Below are positions 51,277 to 59,872 of a DNA stretch of 64,000 nt, in pieces (the stretch's first letter is position 1; every line of letters begins with the position of its first letter). The notes under the pieces were generated by a model. The model ran no database searches, was not told the origin of the DNA, and saw only the letters and a program-made list of their open reading frames with translations. The DNA comes from Gordonia rhizosphera NBRC 16068 (lineage in GTDB: Bacteria > Actinomycetota > Actinomycetes > Mycobacteriales > Mycobacteriaceae), in assembly GCF_000298195.1 (NCBI RefSeq), contig NZ_BAHC01000118.1:1-64000 (forward strand), given 5' to 3'. Made by a program: the position numbers and the translations under genes.

Positions 51277-52893
51277 ATGAAGAGCACGATGCAGGACGTG
51301 GCACTGAACGTGTCCGGTCTGTTCGAGCATGGCCGCGCGGTCCATCCGAACAGCAGGATCGTCCACTACGACGACGATGTCGTGACCGAGTGCACGTTCG
51401 CGGAGTTCGGCGACGACGTGGTGCGGCTGGCAAACGGCCTGCGCGACATCGGTCTCGGTGAGGGTGACGTGGTGGCCACTCTGTGCTGGAACAACCCCGC
51501 TCACCTGGCCGCCTATTTGGCCGTGCCCTCGATGGGCGCCGTGCTGCACACGCTCAACCTCCGACTCCATCCCGATCAGCTGGCTTACATCGTCGAGCAC
51601 GCCGGCGATCGCGCCATCATCGTCGACGAGACGCTGATCCCGACGCTGGCATTGATCATCGACCGACTCACCGTCGAGCACGTGATCGTTGTCGGTGATG
51701 CAGAACTCGCCGCTCCGCCGTCGATCGCAGTGCACCGCTATGCCGACCTGCTCGCCGGCGCGGCGACCACGATCGACTGGCCTGTCGTACCCGAGAACGA
51801 CGCTGCCGCACTATGTTACACGAGCGGAACAACTGGCAACCCCAAGGGCGTCGCCTACAGCCACCGCTCGATCTACGTGCACACCCTGCAGATCTCCACC
51901 GGCAGCGCCTTCGGGTTCAGCGATGCCGACCGGGTGTTCCCCATCGTGCCGATGTTCCACGCGAATGCCTGGGGCTGGCCGCACGCCGCCTGGGTCGCCG
52001 GATCCGACATCGTGCTCGGCGACCGGCACCTCGGTGTCGATCACCTCGCGCGCGTCATCACCACGCTACGGCCGACGGCGACGGCCGCGGTCCCGACCCT
52101 GTGGACCGGACTGGACACCTATGCTCGGGAGAACGACGTGGATTACTCCAGCCTGCGGCTGGCGGTGTCCGGCGGGTCGCCGCTGTCGACGGCGCTGGTC
52201 AAGCGGCTCGCCGACCACGACGTCACCCTCACCCAGGGCTGGGGCATGACCGAGACCAGTCCCCTGCTGACCTTCAGCCGCCCGGAACCCGACACCGCAC
52301 CGGAAGACCGCATCGTGAAGCAGGCCATGACGGGACACATCGTCCCCGGCGTGTCCGCGCGGATCGTCGGCGAGAACGGCGCCGAACTACCCTGGGACGG
52401 TGAGTCCGTCGGTGAGATCCAGCTGCGCGGCGCGACGATCACGGGCGCCTACGTCGGCGGTGACGGCGCCGACGCCTTCGACGAGGGGTGGCTGCGCACC
52501 GGGGACCTCGGCGCCATCTCCCCCGGCGGCTGGCTCTCGATCAAGGACCGCCTCAAGGACGGCATCAAGAGCGGCGGCGAGTGGATCTCGACCGTCGAAC
52601 TGGAGGCCGCGCTCGCCGATCACCCCGATGTCGCCGAGGTCGCGGTCTTCGGTGTCCCCGACGAGAAGTGGGAGGAGCGACCGCTGGTGTGCATCGTGGT
52701 CAAGGAGGGCGCGCAGATCGGGGCAGCGGACCTCACCGAGCACCTGCGGGACCGTGTCGCACGCTGGTGGGTGCCCGAGCGGTGGGCCTTCGTCGCCGAG
52801 ATCCCGAAGACGACGGTCGGCAAGCTCGACAAGCGGACGCTGCGTGGCCGATACGACACTGATCAGCTCGACGTGGTGACGCCCGTGCGCTGA
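51277..52893 (+). CDS. Medium/long-chain acyl-CoA ligase (FadD-like)
   Basis: A 538-residue AMP-forming ligase with LCYTSGTTGNPKGVAYSH, the GMTETSP motif, GWLRTGDLG and the end motif KTTVGKLDKRTL. It is divergent from the Ltp/DUF35/TetR unit and followed by a hairpin terminator. It belongs to the medium-chain subgroup (AWGWPHAAW motif in the acyl site) and differs from the two other ligases of this region, so the pathway probably activates more than one acid intermediate. Confidence 0.85.
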   Translation: MKSTMQDVALNVSGLFEHGRAVHPNSRIVHYDDDVVTECTFAEFGDDVVRLANGLRDIGLGEGDVVATLCWNNPAHLAAYLAVPSMGAVLHTLNLRLHPDQLAYIVEHAGDRAIIVDETLIPTLALIIDRLTVEHVIVVGDAELAAPPSIAVHRYADLLAGAATTIDWPVVPENDAAALCYTSGTTGNPKGVAYSHRSIYVHTLQISTGSAFGFSDADRVFPIVPMFHANAWGWPHAAWVAGSDIVLGDRHLGVDHLARVITTLRPTATAAVPTLWTGLDTYARENDVDYSSLRLAVSGGSPLSTALVKRLADHDVTLTQGWGMTETSPLLTFSRPEPDTAPEDRIVKQAMTGHIVPGVSARIVGENGAELPWDGESVGEIQLRGATITGAYVGGDGADAFDEGWLRTGDLGAISPGGWLSIKDRLKDGIKSGGEWISTVELEAALADHPDVAEVAVFGVPDEKWEERPLVCIVVKEGAQIGAADLTEHLRDRVARWWVPERWAFVAEIPKTTVGKLDKRTLRGRYDTDQLDVVTPVR

Positions 52894-52901
52894 GCACCGA
52901 A

Positions 52902-52952
52902 ACACGACAGGGCCGCCACGGCTTGACGGCCGGGGCGGCCCTGTGCGGTGTC
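52902..52952. terminator. Terminator repeat copy 1 (stem 52908-52943)
   Basis: CAGGGCCGCC (52908-52917) pairs with GGCGGCCCTG (52934-52943), a ten-base-pair stem with a 16-base loop, right after the ligase stop. The whole 51-base unit resembles 53898-53948 (about 41 of 51 bases by hand alignment). Confidence 0.65.
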
Positions 52953-53261
52953 TGCCGCCTCCGTCGTGGTGAGCCATAAACGTGAAATAATCGGCAATTT
53001 CTCTGGCGGAAATGTAGCCTCCAGAACGCCGATCGGATATGACTTCTAGTTGCGCAATGAACATAACTGACTGGACACAAGATCATTCAGGACTCTACCT
53101 GTACCAATTGTCAGAATGATCCGTAAATGTCGGAATAGTCTGATCGTGGAAATTGATAAATGTTTTCATCCGACTCCGAATAACTGCTCTCGCGAAGTAA
53201 TATTCAAAGTTGCCACTATCCCCCAATTACGTTTCCCTCGATCGAGGAGTCGCAGCAGCCA
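52953..53261. other. AT-rich intergenic segment
   Basis: This segment has far more A/T than the rest of the window (for example TAAACGTGAAATAATCGGCAA near 52980 and AATTGATAAATGTTTTCATC near 53152). I see no ORF with coding character and no tRNA. Its base composition differs from the flanks and suggests acquired or degenerate DNA. The frameshifted small gene follows. Confidence 0.5.
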
Positions 53262-53736
53262 ATGACCCTCCCAGCGCCCCAACAGCCCACCGCACCATCA
53301 CCCGGCCAACCGAAACGACGTCGCTGGCCATGGGTACTCAGCATGGTTGCCGCATTGATATTTGGTTTGGCTATGGGGGTCCGCTGGGAATGGCGACTCA
53401 AAGACGTCATCTGCCGCTCCTGTGACGACAACCGTGACGGCCACAGCCTCGGCGCCTGCTGTGACCGAAACCGAGACTGTGACTACGTCCCCGCCGCCGC
53501 CCGGTCCCGAGACAACGTTCTCGGACGGAACGTGGGTCGTAGGAACGGACATTCGAGCAGGGACTTATCACACGGAGGGCGGTGATGGTTGTTACTGGGA
53601 GAGGGAATCGTCAACCAGTGGGTCCGCGGACGATATCATTGCAAACGACAACGCTACCGGACCAGCAACGGTTACGATCGAATCATCTGATGCCGCTTTC
53701 AAGTCTCAGAACTGCGGGACTTGGACGTTGCGATAA
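53262..53736 (+). pseudogene. Frameshifted small membrane-anchored exported protein
   Basis: The first frame (ATG 53262) gives a proline-rich N-terminus and a transmembrane/signal-anchor segment (RRRWPWVLSMVAALIFGLAMG). A second frame continues SKTSSAAPVTTTVTATASAP, a Thr-rich linker, then a C-terminal domain with DGTWVVGTDIRAGTYHTEGG, CYWERESS and a final NCGTWTLR (two cysteines). The switch is at a five-G run near 53377-53383: deleting one G restores one protein of about 157 residues. The C-terminal domain is one often seen in actinobacterial surface proteins. It may be a real frameshift, a sequencing indel or slippage. Confidence 0.65.
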
Positions 53737-53897
53737 TGAACATGCGGACAATTCAAGTTGTCGGAGTCACGCACCACGATTCACCGCCCCGGCGGAAATA
53801 CGATCCGGAGTCTTTATTGACCACATTACCCAAGTCCAAATGATCACGCGTTTGTCGAGGTGATGGCACCCTACCCTTTTGGGCCCTCGGAACTCAA

Positions 53898-53948
53898 ACA
53901 CGAAAGGGCCGTCCCGGTCTGACGACCGGGGCAGTCCCGCGCGGTGTC
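53898..53948. terminator. Terminator repeat copy 2 (stem 53913-53930)
   Basis: CCCGGTC-TGAC-GACCGGG forms a seven-base-pair hairpin just beyond the stop of the leftward aldehyde dehydrogenase. It is homologous in sequence and orientation to the repeat at 52902-52952. Confidence 0.6.
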
Positions 53949-53956
53949 GTTTCGGC

Positions 53957-55438
53957 CTACTTCCGCGGTGGCCGAAGGTAGATCGACTGGCTCACCCGAT
54001 AGACGCCGAGACCTTCCGGCCCCAGCTCGCGCCCCAGCCCGGAGGCCTTCACCCCACCGAACGGGGCCCCGATGTCGAGGCTGAAGAAGTTGATCCCGAC
54101 AGCACCGGTCTCGATGGTGCGGGCGAGGTCCAGTGCGCGCTCCTCATCGCGGGTCCAGATCGTGCCGCCGAGTCCGTAGTCGGAGTCGTTGGCGATCGAG
54201 ATCGCCTCCTCGACGGTGTCGTAGCCGATGACGCACAACACGGGTGCGAAGAGCTCCTGACGCGCGATGGCGAAGGTGTTGTCGAGGTCGGTGAGCACGG
54301 TTGGGGCCAGGTAGTTGCCGTCGGGCAGGCCGTCGGGCACCTCTCCACCGGTGGCAACCCGGGCGCCGGCCGCGGTGGCCTCGGCGATTGCCGCCATGAC
54401 TCGGTCGCGCTGTGTCCGCGAGATCAGCGGCCCGACCCGGGTGGCAGCATCGAACGGATCCCCGATGGGCATCGACCCCACCATCGACACGATGGCGTCG
54501 ACGGCTTCCTGATAGCGGCTGTTGGGCACCAGGATCCGCGTCGACGAATAGCACGTCTGTCCCGCGTTCAGCAGGCTCGCCGACGCCAGGCCGCGGGCCA
54601 TCGACGTCATGTCCGCATCGTCGAGCACGATCGCCGCACTCTTTCCGCCGAGTTCGAGCGTCACCGGACGCAGCAGACGACCACACACCTCACCGATCTC
54701 ACGGCCGGCAGCTGTCGAACCGGTGAAGGCAACCTTGTCGACTCCGGGGTGGGCGACCAGGTGACGACCGATCTCGACGTCGCCCGGAATGACGCTGAGG
54801 ACTCCGGCGGGCAAGCCCGCTGCGTGGGCCGCGTCGGCGAGCAGCAACGCATCCAGGGGTGTTTCCGGTGCCGGCTTCATCACCACCGGACAACCGGCGG
54901 CCAACGCCGGCGCGAGCTTGAACATCGCCAAGGACTGCGGAAAGTTCCACGGCACGATCGCGGCGACCACCCCGATCGGAGCGTGGCGCACGACGGTGCT
55001 GCCCGGCCGTCCGACCGCGGGGCGGCGGGTCTCGAGGTCCTCATCGAGGATGAGATCGGCGTAGTAGCGCAAGATCTCGACCGGTCCGTGGCCTTCAGCA
55101 GGGACCGACAACGTGATGGGCATACCGTTCTGCGCCGTCACGAGTGTGGCGATGTCGGCTGCGCGGGCGCTCAATTCGTCGGCCAGGCGATGCAGCACGG
55201 CCGACCGCTCGGCGGCGGCCAAACCCGCCCAGCCGGTGAGCGCCGTGCGGGCAGCCGCGACGGCGGCGTCGACGTCGTCGGTGTTGCTCACGCCCACAGA
55301 CCCGACGGGTTGACCGGTCGCGGGCGACAGGACCGGCCGCGATCCGGCGCCACCGGTGCGCCAGGCACCCGCGACGTAGATCTGGTCGCGCTCGGTGATT
55401 GACGGTGACAGCGCCGCAGGCGCGGAAGTGGTGGACAC
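53957..55438 (-). CDS. Aldehyde dehydrogenase
   Basis: A 493-residue ALDH with VPWNFPQS, FTGSTAAGR, the catalytic Glu in LELGGKSAAIV and the Cys in GQTCYSS. It is last in the P450-ADH-ALDH operon, 28 bases after the alcohol dehydrogenase. It would oxidise the aldehyde made from the alcohol product to the acid, which the acyl-CoA ligases then activate. Confidence 0.85.
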   Translation of the reverse strand: MSTTSAPAALSPSITERDQIYVAGAWRTGGAGSRPVLSPATGQPVGSVGVSNTDDVDAAVAAARTALTGWAGLAAAERSAVLHRLADELSARAADIATLVTAQNGMPITLSVPAEGHGPVEILRYYADLILDEDLETRRPAVGRPGSTVVRHAPIGVVAAIVPWNFPQSLAMFKLAPALAAGCPVVMKPAPETPLDALLLADAAHAAGLPAGVLSVIPGDVEIGRHLVAHPGVDKVAFTGSTAAGREIGEVCGRLLRPVTLELGGKSAAIVLDDADMTSMARGLASASLLNAGQTCYSSTRILVPNSRYQEAVDAIVSMVGSMPIGDPFDAATRVGPLISRTQRDRVMAAIAEATAAGARVATGGEVPDGLPDGNYLAPTVLTDLDNTFAIARQELFAPVLCVIGYDTVEEAISIANDSDYGLGGTIWTRDEERALDLARTIETGAVGINFFSLDIGAPFGGVKASGLGRELGPEGLGVYRVSQSIYLRPPRK

Positions 55439-55466
55439 GATTACTCCAGTCAGATGATGGTGGCAG

Positions 55467-56567
55467 TCAGATGACGTTGGGGAGGATGACGGGTTTGACG
55501 ACCGTGCCGGCCCGCAGGTCGGCTTCGGCCCGGTTGATCTCCGAGAGCGGGTACGTGGTGATCAGATCATCGATCGGAAAGTTCCCGTCCCGCCACAGGG
55601 TGACGAGTTCGGGAATGAACTCCCCGGGGACGGCACCACCTTCGATGATGCCGAGAAGGGTTTTGCTGGGGCCGAGGGCACCGGCAGGAATCGCGAGATC
55701 ACGGTCGACGGTGCCGACCATCCCGACGCGACCGCCCGGACGTACGGCTCCGATGGCCGCTTCGATCACCGCAGCACTGCCGGTGGTGTCGATGATCGCG
55801 TCGACCCCACCGCGCACCGTCGAGCGGATGGCTTTGTCGAAGGCCACCGCTGACGAGTCAAATACCATTGTCGCCCCGAGCTTCTCGGCTACTGCGAGAC
55901 GTTTCTCGTTGCGATCGACGGCGATGATCTCCGCGCAGTCGGCCGCGCGGGCCGCCATGACCGCGGCAAGCCCGACAGCTCCCACGCCGATCACAGCAAT
56001 TGTCGAACCGGCGGACGCTCGCAGGGCTCGCAGCACCGCACCCGCACCGGTCTGGAAACCGCAGCCCATCGGAGCGAGCAGTTGCAGCGGCAAATCCTTG
56101 GCGACGCGAACCACATTCGCCGCCGACACGACGGTATGGGTGGCGAACGACGACTGACCGAACCAGCTCGACGCGACCGGGTGGCCCGCCTCGTCGGTCA
56201 TCGGGCCGTCGGAATCCGCGTCGCGTCCGGTCATGTTGAGTGCGAAGAATCGAAAGCAGTTGAAGGGCTCGCCGGCAAGGCAGGTCCGGCACTCCCCGCA
56301 GGATGCGTAGGAGATGAGGACGTGATCGCCAACCTGCACGCCGGTCACGTCGTCGCCGACGGCGGTGACGACGCCGGCGCCCTCGTGGCCGAGCACGATC
56401 GGCGGCTGTGCGAGGAAACCCGCACGACGCGGCAACATGTCGGTATGGCACACGCCGGTCGCGGCGATCTCGACGAGAACCTCGCCGCGGCCCGGAGCCC
56501 GCAGTTCCAACGTCTCGATTCGCAACGGTGCGCTGGAATCGCGTAGTACGGCAGCGTGAATGTGCAT
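55467..56567 (-). CDS. Zinc-dependent alcohol dehydrogenase (XylB/GeoA type)
   Basis: A 366-residue medium-chain dehydrogenase with catalytic zinc ligands Cys40 (GVCHTD) and His61 (GHEGAG). Structural zinc cysteines are 90, 93, 96 and 104 (CGECRTCLAGEPFNC), and the NAD fold is VIGVGAVGLAAVMAA. The form FGQSSFATHTVV is typical of benzyl alcohol/geraniol-type enzymes. It lies 40 bases after the P450 fusion and would oxidise its alcohol product. Confidence 0.85.
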   Translation of the reverse strand: MHIHAAVLRDSSAPLRIETLELRAPGRGEVLVEIAATGVCHTDMLPRRAGFLAQPPIVLGHEGAGVVTAVGDDVTGVQVGDHVLISYASCGECRTCLAGEPFNCFRFFALNMTGRDADSDGPMTDEAGHPVASSWFGQSSFATHTVVSAANVVRVAKDLPLQLLAPMGCGFQTGAGAVLRALRASAGSTIAVIGVGAVGLAAVMAARAADCAEIIAVDRNEKRLAVAEKLGATMVFDSSAVAFDKAIRSTVRGGVDAIIDTTGSAAVIEAAIGAVRPGGRVGMVGTVDRDLAIPAGALGPSKTLLGIIEGGAVPGEFIPELVTLWRDGNFPIDDLITTYPLSEINRAEADLRAGTVVKPVILPNVI

Positions 56568-56607
56568 GAATTACTCCCCCTCGAGCCCGATGGTCAACGA
56601 TCGGTGA

Positions 56608-59600
56608 TCAGCCGACGGCCCACACGTCGACGTGATAGCGCGGCGATGCGGAAAGATCCGCAAACCATTTCTGTGCGACATCCGCCTCGACGCCATGACG
56701 GGTCTGATGCGCCGCGATGAGCGCGTTCGCCACGCCGTCGGCCATCGCATTGGCGCCACACAGGTAGACGTGGGCACCCGCGTCGAGCCTGTCGAGGATC
56801 TCGTCCACCATGTCAGTGACCCGGTCCTGGACATACACCCTCGGCGCGCCCGGCACCCGCGAGAACGCGTGCTCGATGCGGGCGATACCGGCCTTGTCGA
56901 AGGCACGGAACTCCTCGGCATAGAGCAGGTCCGCCCGTGGGTGGCGGGCCCCGGCGATCACGAGCGCCTCTCCGAGGGCGACACCATCGGCGGCCTGGGT
57001 GGCGCGTTCGGTGAGGAATCCGCGGAAAGGCGCGAGACCGGTTCCCGCACCGATCATGATGACCGGCACCGAAGGATCGGCGGGCAGACGGAACGTCGAG
57101 GAGGTGTCGCGGACGAACGCATAGACGTCGTCACCGGATTGCTTGCCCGCCAGGAAGTTCGAGCACACGCCAAGGTGATCGCGGCCGGAGCCGTTGCGAG
57201 CCGGCTCGGCCAACACACCGACCGTGATCGAACACACGCCGGGCCGATGATGTGGCGACGACGAGATCGAGTAGTACCGAGGGGCCAGCGGCCCGAGAGA
57301 GTCGAGGTACGTCTCGAAGGGCAATTCGCACGCGGGGTGCTCTTCGAGCAGATCCAGCAGGGACTTGCGGCGCTCGACGACGTCGGTGCGGAACACCTCC
57401 GGAGAGGCGAGCAGCGCCGACAGCGCTTCTCGCGTCCAGGGGTAGCGGCTGTGGTCGAGCATCGCCTCGACCTGCCGCCGCGACGCCGTGCCCTGCAGCT
57501 CCACATAATCGCGCAGGAGTTCGCCGATGCTGATCCGCTCCCCGACCGGTAGGAAGGTCGACTCCGCATCGTCGGCGCGCAACACGACGATGGTCTCCGG
57601 ATCGACGCCGAAGCGGTCGGTCACCCGGGCAATGAGATCACTGTCGTTGTGTGGGATCACGCCGAGGTGATCGCCGGCCGCGTAGGTGGTGCCTTCCGGG
57701 AGCCGGAACTCGATGTGGCGCACCGTTTTGATCGGCAGACCGTCGATCGGACGGGTGAGATCGGCAGACGCCGTGAGTCGCAGCGGCACCGCGCCACGCG
57801 CTGCGGCGAACGGTCCGGGGCGTGTCCGCGACACCACCTCCATGCGGAAACGGTTCTGCTTGGACCCGGCGCTCAGGTCGTCGGGCGACAAGCCGACTGC
57901 ATCAGCGAGGGCCGGCCACAGCGACTCGAGCCACGCCTCGAAGCTCTCGTCGAAATCGCCGGCGGCGTCGCCCTCTCCCCGATCGCGCACCCGGATACCA
58001 CCTGCGGCGTCCAGCCCGGCGTCGACGGTACGCGGGAAGTGTTGGAAGGTCTTGTCCCACTCAGAGTTCCCGCAACCGAAGACACTGAACTTCACCCCGG
58101 TCGCGTCGACGTCACCGGCGGCGATGGCGGCCGCGAATCCGCCCGCGTTGTCCGGCGGGGTGCCGTTGTAGGTGGCGGTCACGACGATGGTCGCGCCGTC
58201 GGTGCGCAATCCGTCGATGGCGTCGTCGAGGTCGGCGAGCATCGGTGCGAAGCCGCGGCGCTTCGCTTCGTCGGCGACGATCTGTGCGGTTTCCTCGGCG
58301 GTGCCGAAGTTCGAGCCGAAGAAGATGTGCAGCGGTGTCTGATGGGTGGGCGCGGTGGTCTCGGCGGCCGGCTCGGGGGCAGCCACGTTCGAACCGGTGC
58401 TGACCGGCTCCGGTTCAGTGGTCTCGCTCTGTTCGGCGTCGCGACGCTCGGCGGGCGTGAATGCCACCGGCATCCTCTTGATGCCGTTGATGAAGTTCGA
58501 ACGCATGCGCTCGGGTTCGCCGTCGGCACGGATGTCGGGCAGACGGGTCAGCAGCTCGGTGAGCAATGTGCGCACCTGCAGTCGCGCGAGGTTGGCGCCG
58601 AGGCAGAAGTGGGTGCCATCGCCGAAGGAGATGTGCGGGTTCGGATCTCGGCCGATGTCGAAGACGTCCGGGTTCTCGAACACCGAAGGGTCGCGGTTGG
58701 CGGACGCGTAGTTGATGATGACGCGGTCATTCTCGCGGATCTGCACGCCACCGAACTCCATGTCGCGGGTGGCGGTACGGCGGAACTGGATCACCGAGGG
58801 GTTGAACCGCAGCATCTCCTCGATCGCCGACGGCAACAGCGACATATCCGCCCGCAGCCGATCGAACTGATCCGGGTGGGTGAAGAGCATGTTCAGGCCG
58901 CCGGCGATGAGGTTTCGCGTGGTCTCGTTGCCCGCGATCATGAGCAGCTGGAAAAAGCGGTCGAGGTCGTCGTCGCTCAGACGCTCGCCGTCGACCTCCG
59001 CGTTGACCACGGTGCTCCACACGTCGTTGGTCGGGTTCGCCCGCTTGGCGGCGGTCTGCGCACGGGCGTATTCGAACATCTCGGCAAAGGCCTTCAGGAA
59101 CACCTGTGGGTCCCCGCCGTACTCGGGGTCGTCGATACCCACGAGCGCGTTGGTCCAGGAGTACAGCAGGTGGCGGTCCTCGGCAGGCACACCCAGCAAT
59201 TCCGCCAGGATCAGCAGCGGCATCTCGGCGGCGACCTCACCGAGCAGGTCGGCGCTCCCCCGCTCGCAGACTGTGTTCACCACTTCGCGGGCGACCCGGG
59301 TGATGGAGTCGGCGAGGGTCTTGCGGATCGCCATCGGCGTGAAGGCCTTGTTGACGATCTTGCGGAGCTGCGTGTGTTGGGGCGGGTCCATGTGCAGCAT
59401 CATGCGACGCAGGACCTTGACGTCGGTCGGACGCTGTTCGCGCAGGAACGCTGTGCCCCGCCATGACGAGAAGTCGCCCGGGTTCCGCGACACCTGGGAC
59501 ACGAGGTCGTAAGACAGCACCAGCCAGTAGCCCGGTCCGCCCTCGAAGGATCCGGATGCTGGTTCGTCCACCCACTGCACTGGTGCCTGATCCCGCCGCT

Positions 59601-59670
59601 CGGCAAGCTGTGCGTGCGGGATGCCATCGGAGTAGATGGACGGGTCCAAGAAATCGGGGATGGATGCCAT
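56608..59670 (-). CDS. Self-sufficient cytochrome P450 fused to diflavin reductase
   Basis: A 1020-residue fusion. Residues 1-405 are a bacterial class I-like P450 domain: I-helix AGNET (246-250), EEMLR (ExxR, 284-288) and heme loop SFGDGTHFCLG with Cys356. Residues 406-446 form a proline/threonine/glutamate-rich linker. Residues 447-600 are a flavodoxin (FMN) domain (FGSNFGTAEETA), followed by an FAD domain (RYYSISSSP, 798-806) and an NADPH domain (GAGTGLAPFRGF, 874-885). The reductase is CPR-like, while the heme domain looks like CYP124/125-type rather than CYP102 (PFGxGxRxCIG). It begins a P450-ADH-ALDH operon with an operator 51 bases upstream. It probably hydroxylates a methyl group. Confidence 0.85.
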   Translation of the reverse strand: MASIPDFLDPSIYSDGIPHAQLAERRDQAPVQWVDEPASGSFEGGPGYWLVLSYDLVSQVSRNPGDFSSWRGTAFLREQRPTDVKVLRRMMLHMDPPQHTQLRKIVNKAFTPMAIRKTLADSITRVAREVVNTVCERGSADLLGEVAAEMPLLILAELLGVPAEDRHLLYSWTNALVGIDDPEYGGDPQVFLKAFAEMFEYARAQTAAKRANPTNDVWSTVVNAEVDGERLSDDDLDRFFQLLMIAGNETTRNLIAGGLNMLFTHPDQFDRLRADMSLLPSAIEEMLRFNPSVIQFRRTATRDMEFGGVQIRENDRVIINYASANRDPSVFENPDVFDIGRDPNPHISFGDGTHFCLGANLARLQVRTLLTELLTRLPDIRADGEPERMRSNFINGIKRMPVAFTPAERRDAEQSETTEPEPVSTGSNVAAPEPAAETTAPTHQTPLHIFFGSNFGTAEETAQIVADEAKRRGFAPMLADLDDAIDGLRTDGATIVVTATYNGTPPDNAGGFAAAIAAGDVDATGVKFSVFGCGNSEWDKTFQHFPRTVDAGLDAAGGIRVRDRGEGDAAGDFDESFEAWLESLWPALADAVGLSPDDLSAGSKQNRFRMEVVSRTRPGPFAAARGAVPLRLTASADLTRPIDGLPIKTVRHIEFRLPEGTTYAAGDHLGVIPHNDSDLIARVTDRFGVDPETIVVLRADDAESTFLPVGERISIGELLRDYVELQGTASRRQVEAMLDHSRYPWTREALSALLASPEVFRTDVVERRKSLLDLLEEHPACELPFETYLDSLGPLAPRYYSISSSPHHRPGVCSITVGVLAEPARNGSGRDHLGVCSNFLAGKQSGDDVYAFVRDTSSTFRLPADPSVPVIMIGAGTGLAPFRGFLTERATQAADGVALGEALVIAGARHPRADLLYAEEFRAFDKAGIARIEHAFSRVPGAPRVYVQDRVTDMVDEILDRLDAGAHVYLCGANAMADGVANALIAAHQTRHGVEADVAQKWFADLSASPRYHVDVWAVG

Positions 59671-59720
59671 GACTGCTCCTCGTGCTCACTGGCTCGGTCT
59701 CAATTCTTGACGTACGGTAC

Positions 59721-59738
59721 TGACCGCACGTACGGTTA
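59721..59738. promoter_or_regulatory. TGACCG-type operator upstream of the P450 operon
   Basis: TGACCGCACGTACGGTTA, identical to the site at 42721. It lies 50 bases upstream of the P450 start, with a partial GTACGGTAC element immediately before it. Confidence 0.72.
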
Positions 59739-59775
59739 GTCAAGCAACGCTCCGGATCGCATCAACGAGAACATT

Positions 59776-59793
59776 GACCGTCCGTACGGTCCA
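59776..59793. promoter_or_regulatory. TGACCG-type operator upstream of the third acyl-CoA ligase
   Basis: TGACCGTCCGTACGGTCC, 79 bases upstream of ATG 59873. With the site at 59721 it occupies the divergent promoter region between the P450 operon and the ligase operon. Confidence 0.7.
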
Positions 59794-59872
59794 TGCGAAA
59801 GTTGCCACAACCCACACCGTGACGGCGAGCACTCGCGTCCACCGATCGCACCGCGCAGAGAAGGAACCAGAG

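Noticed and set aside
59700-59800. A CRISPR-like repeat from the several CGTACGGT copies
   Set aside because: Copies are dispersed at promoters across 17 kb, not in a regular array with spacers; they read as operators.
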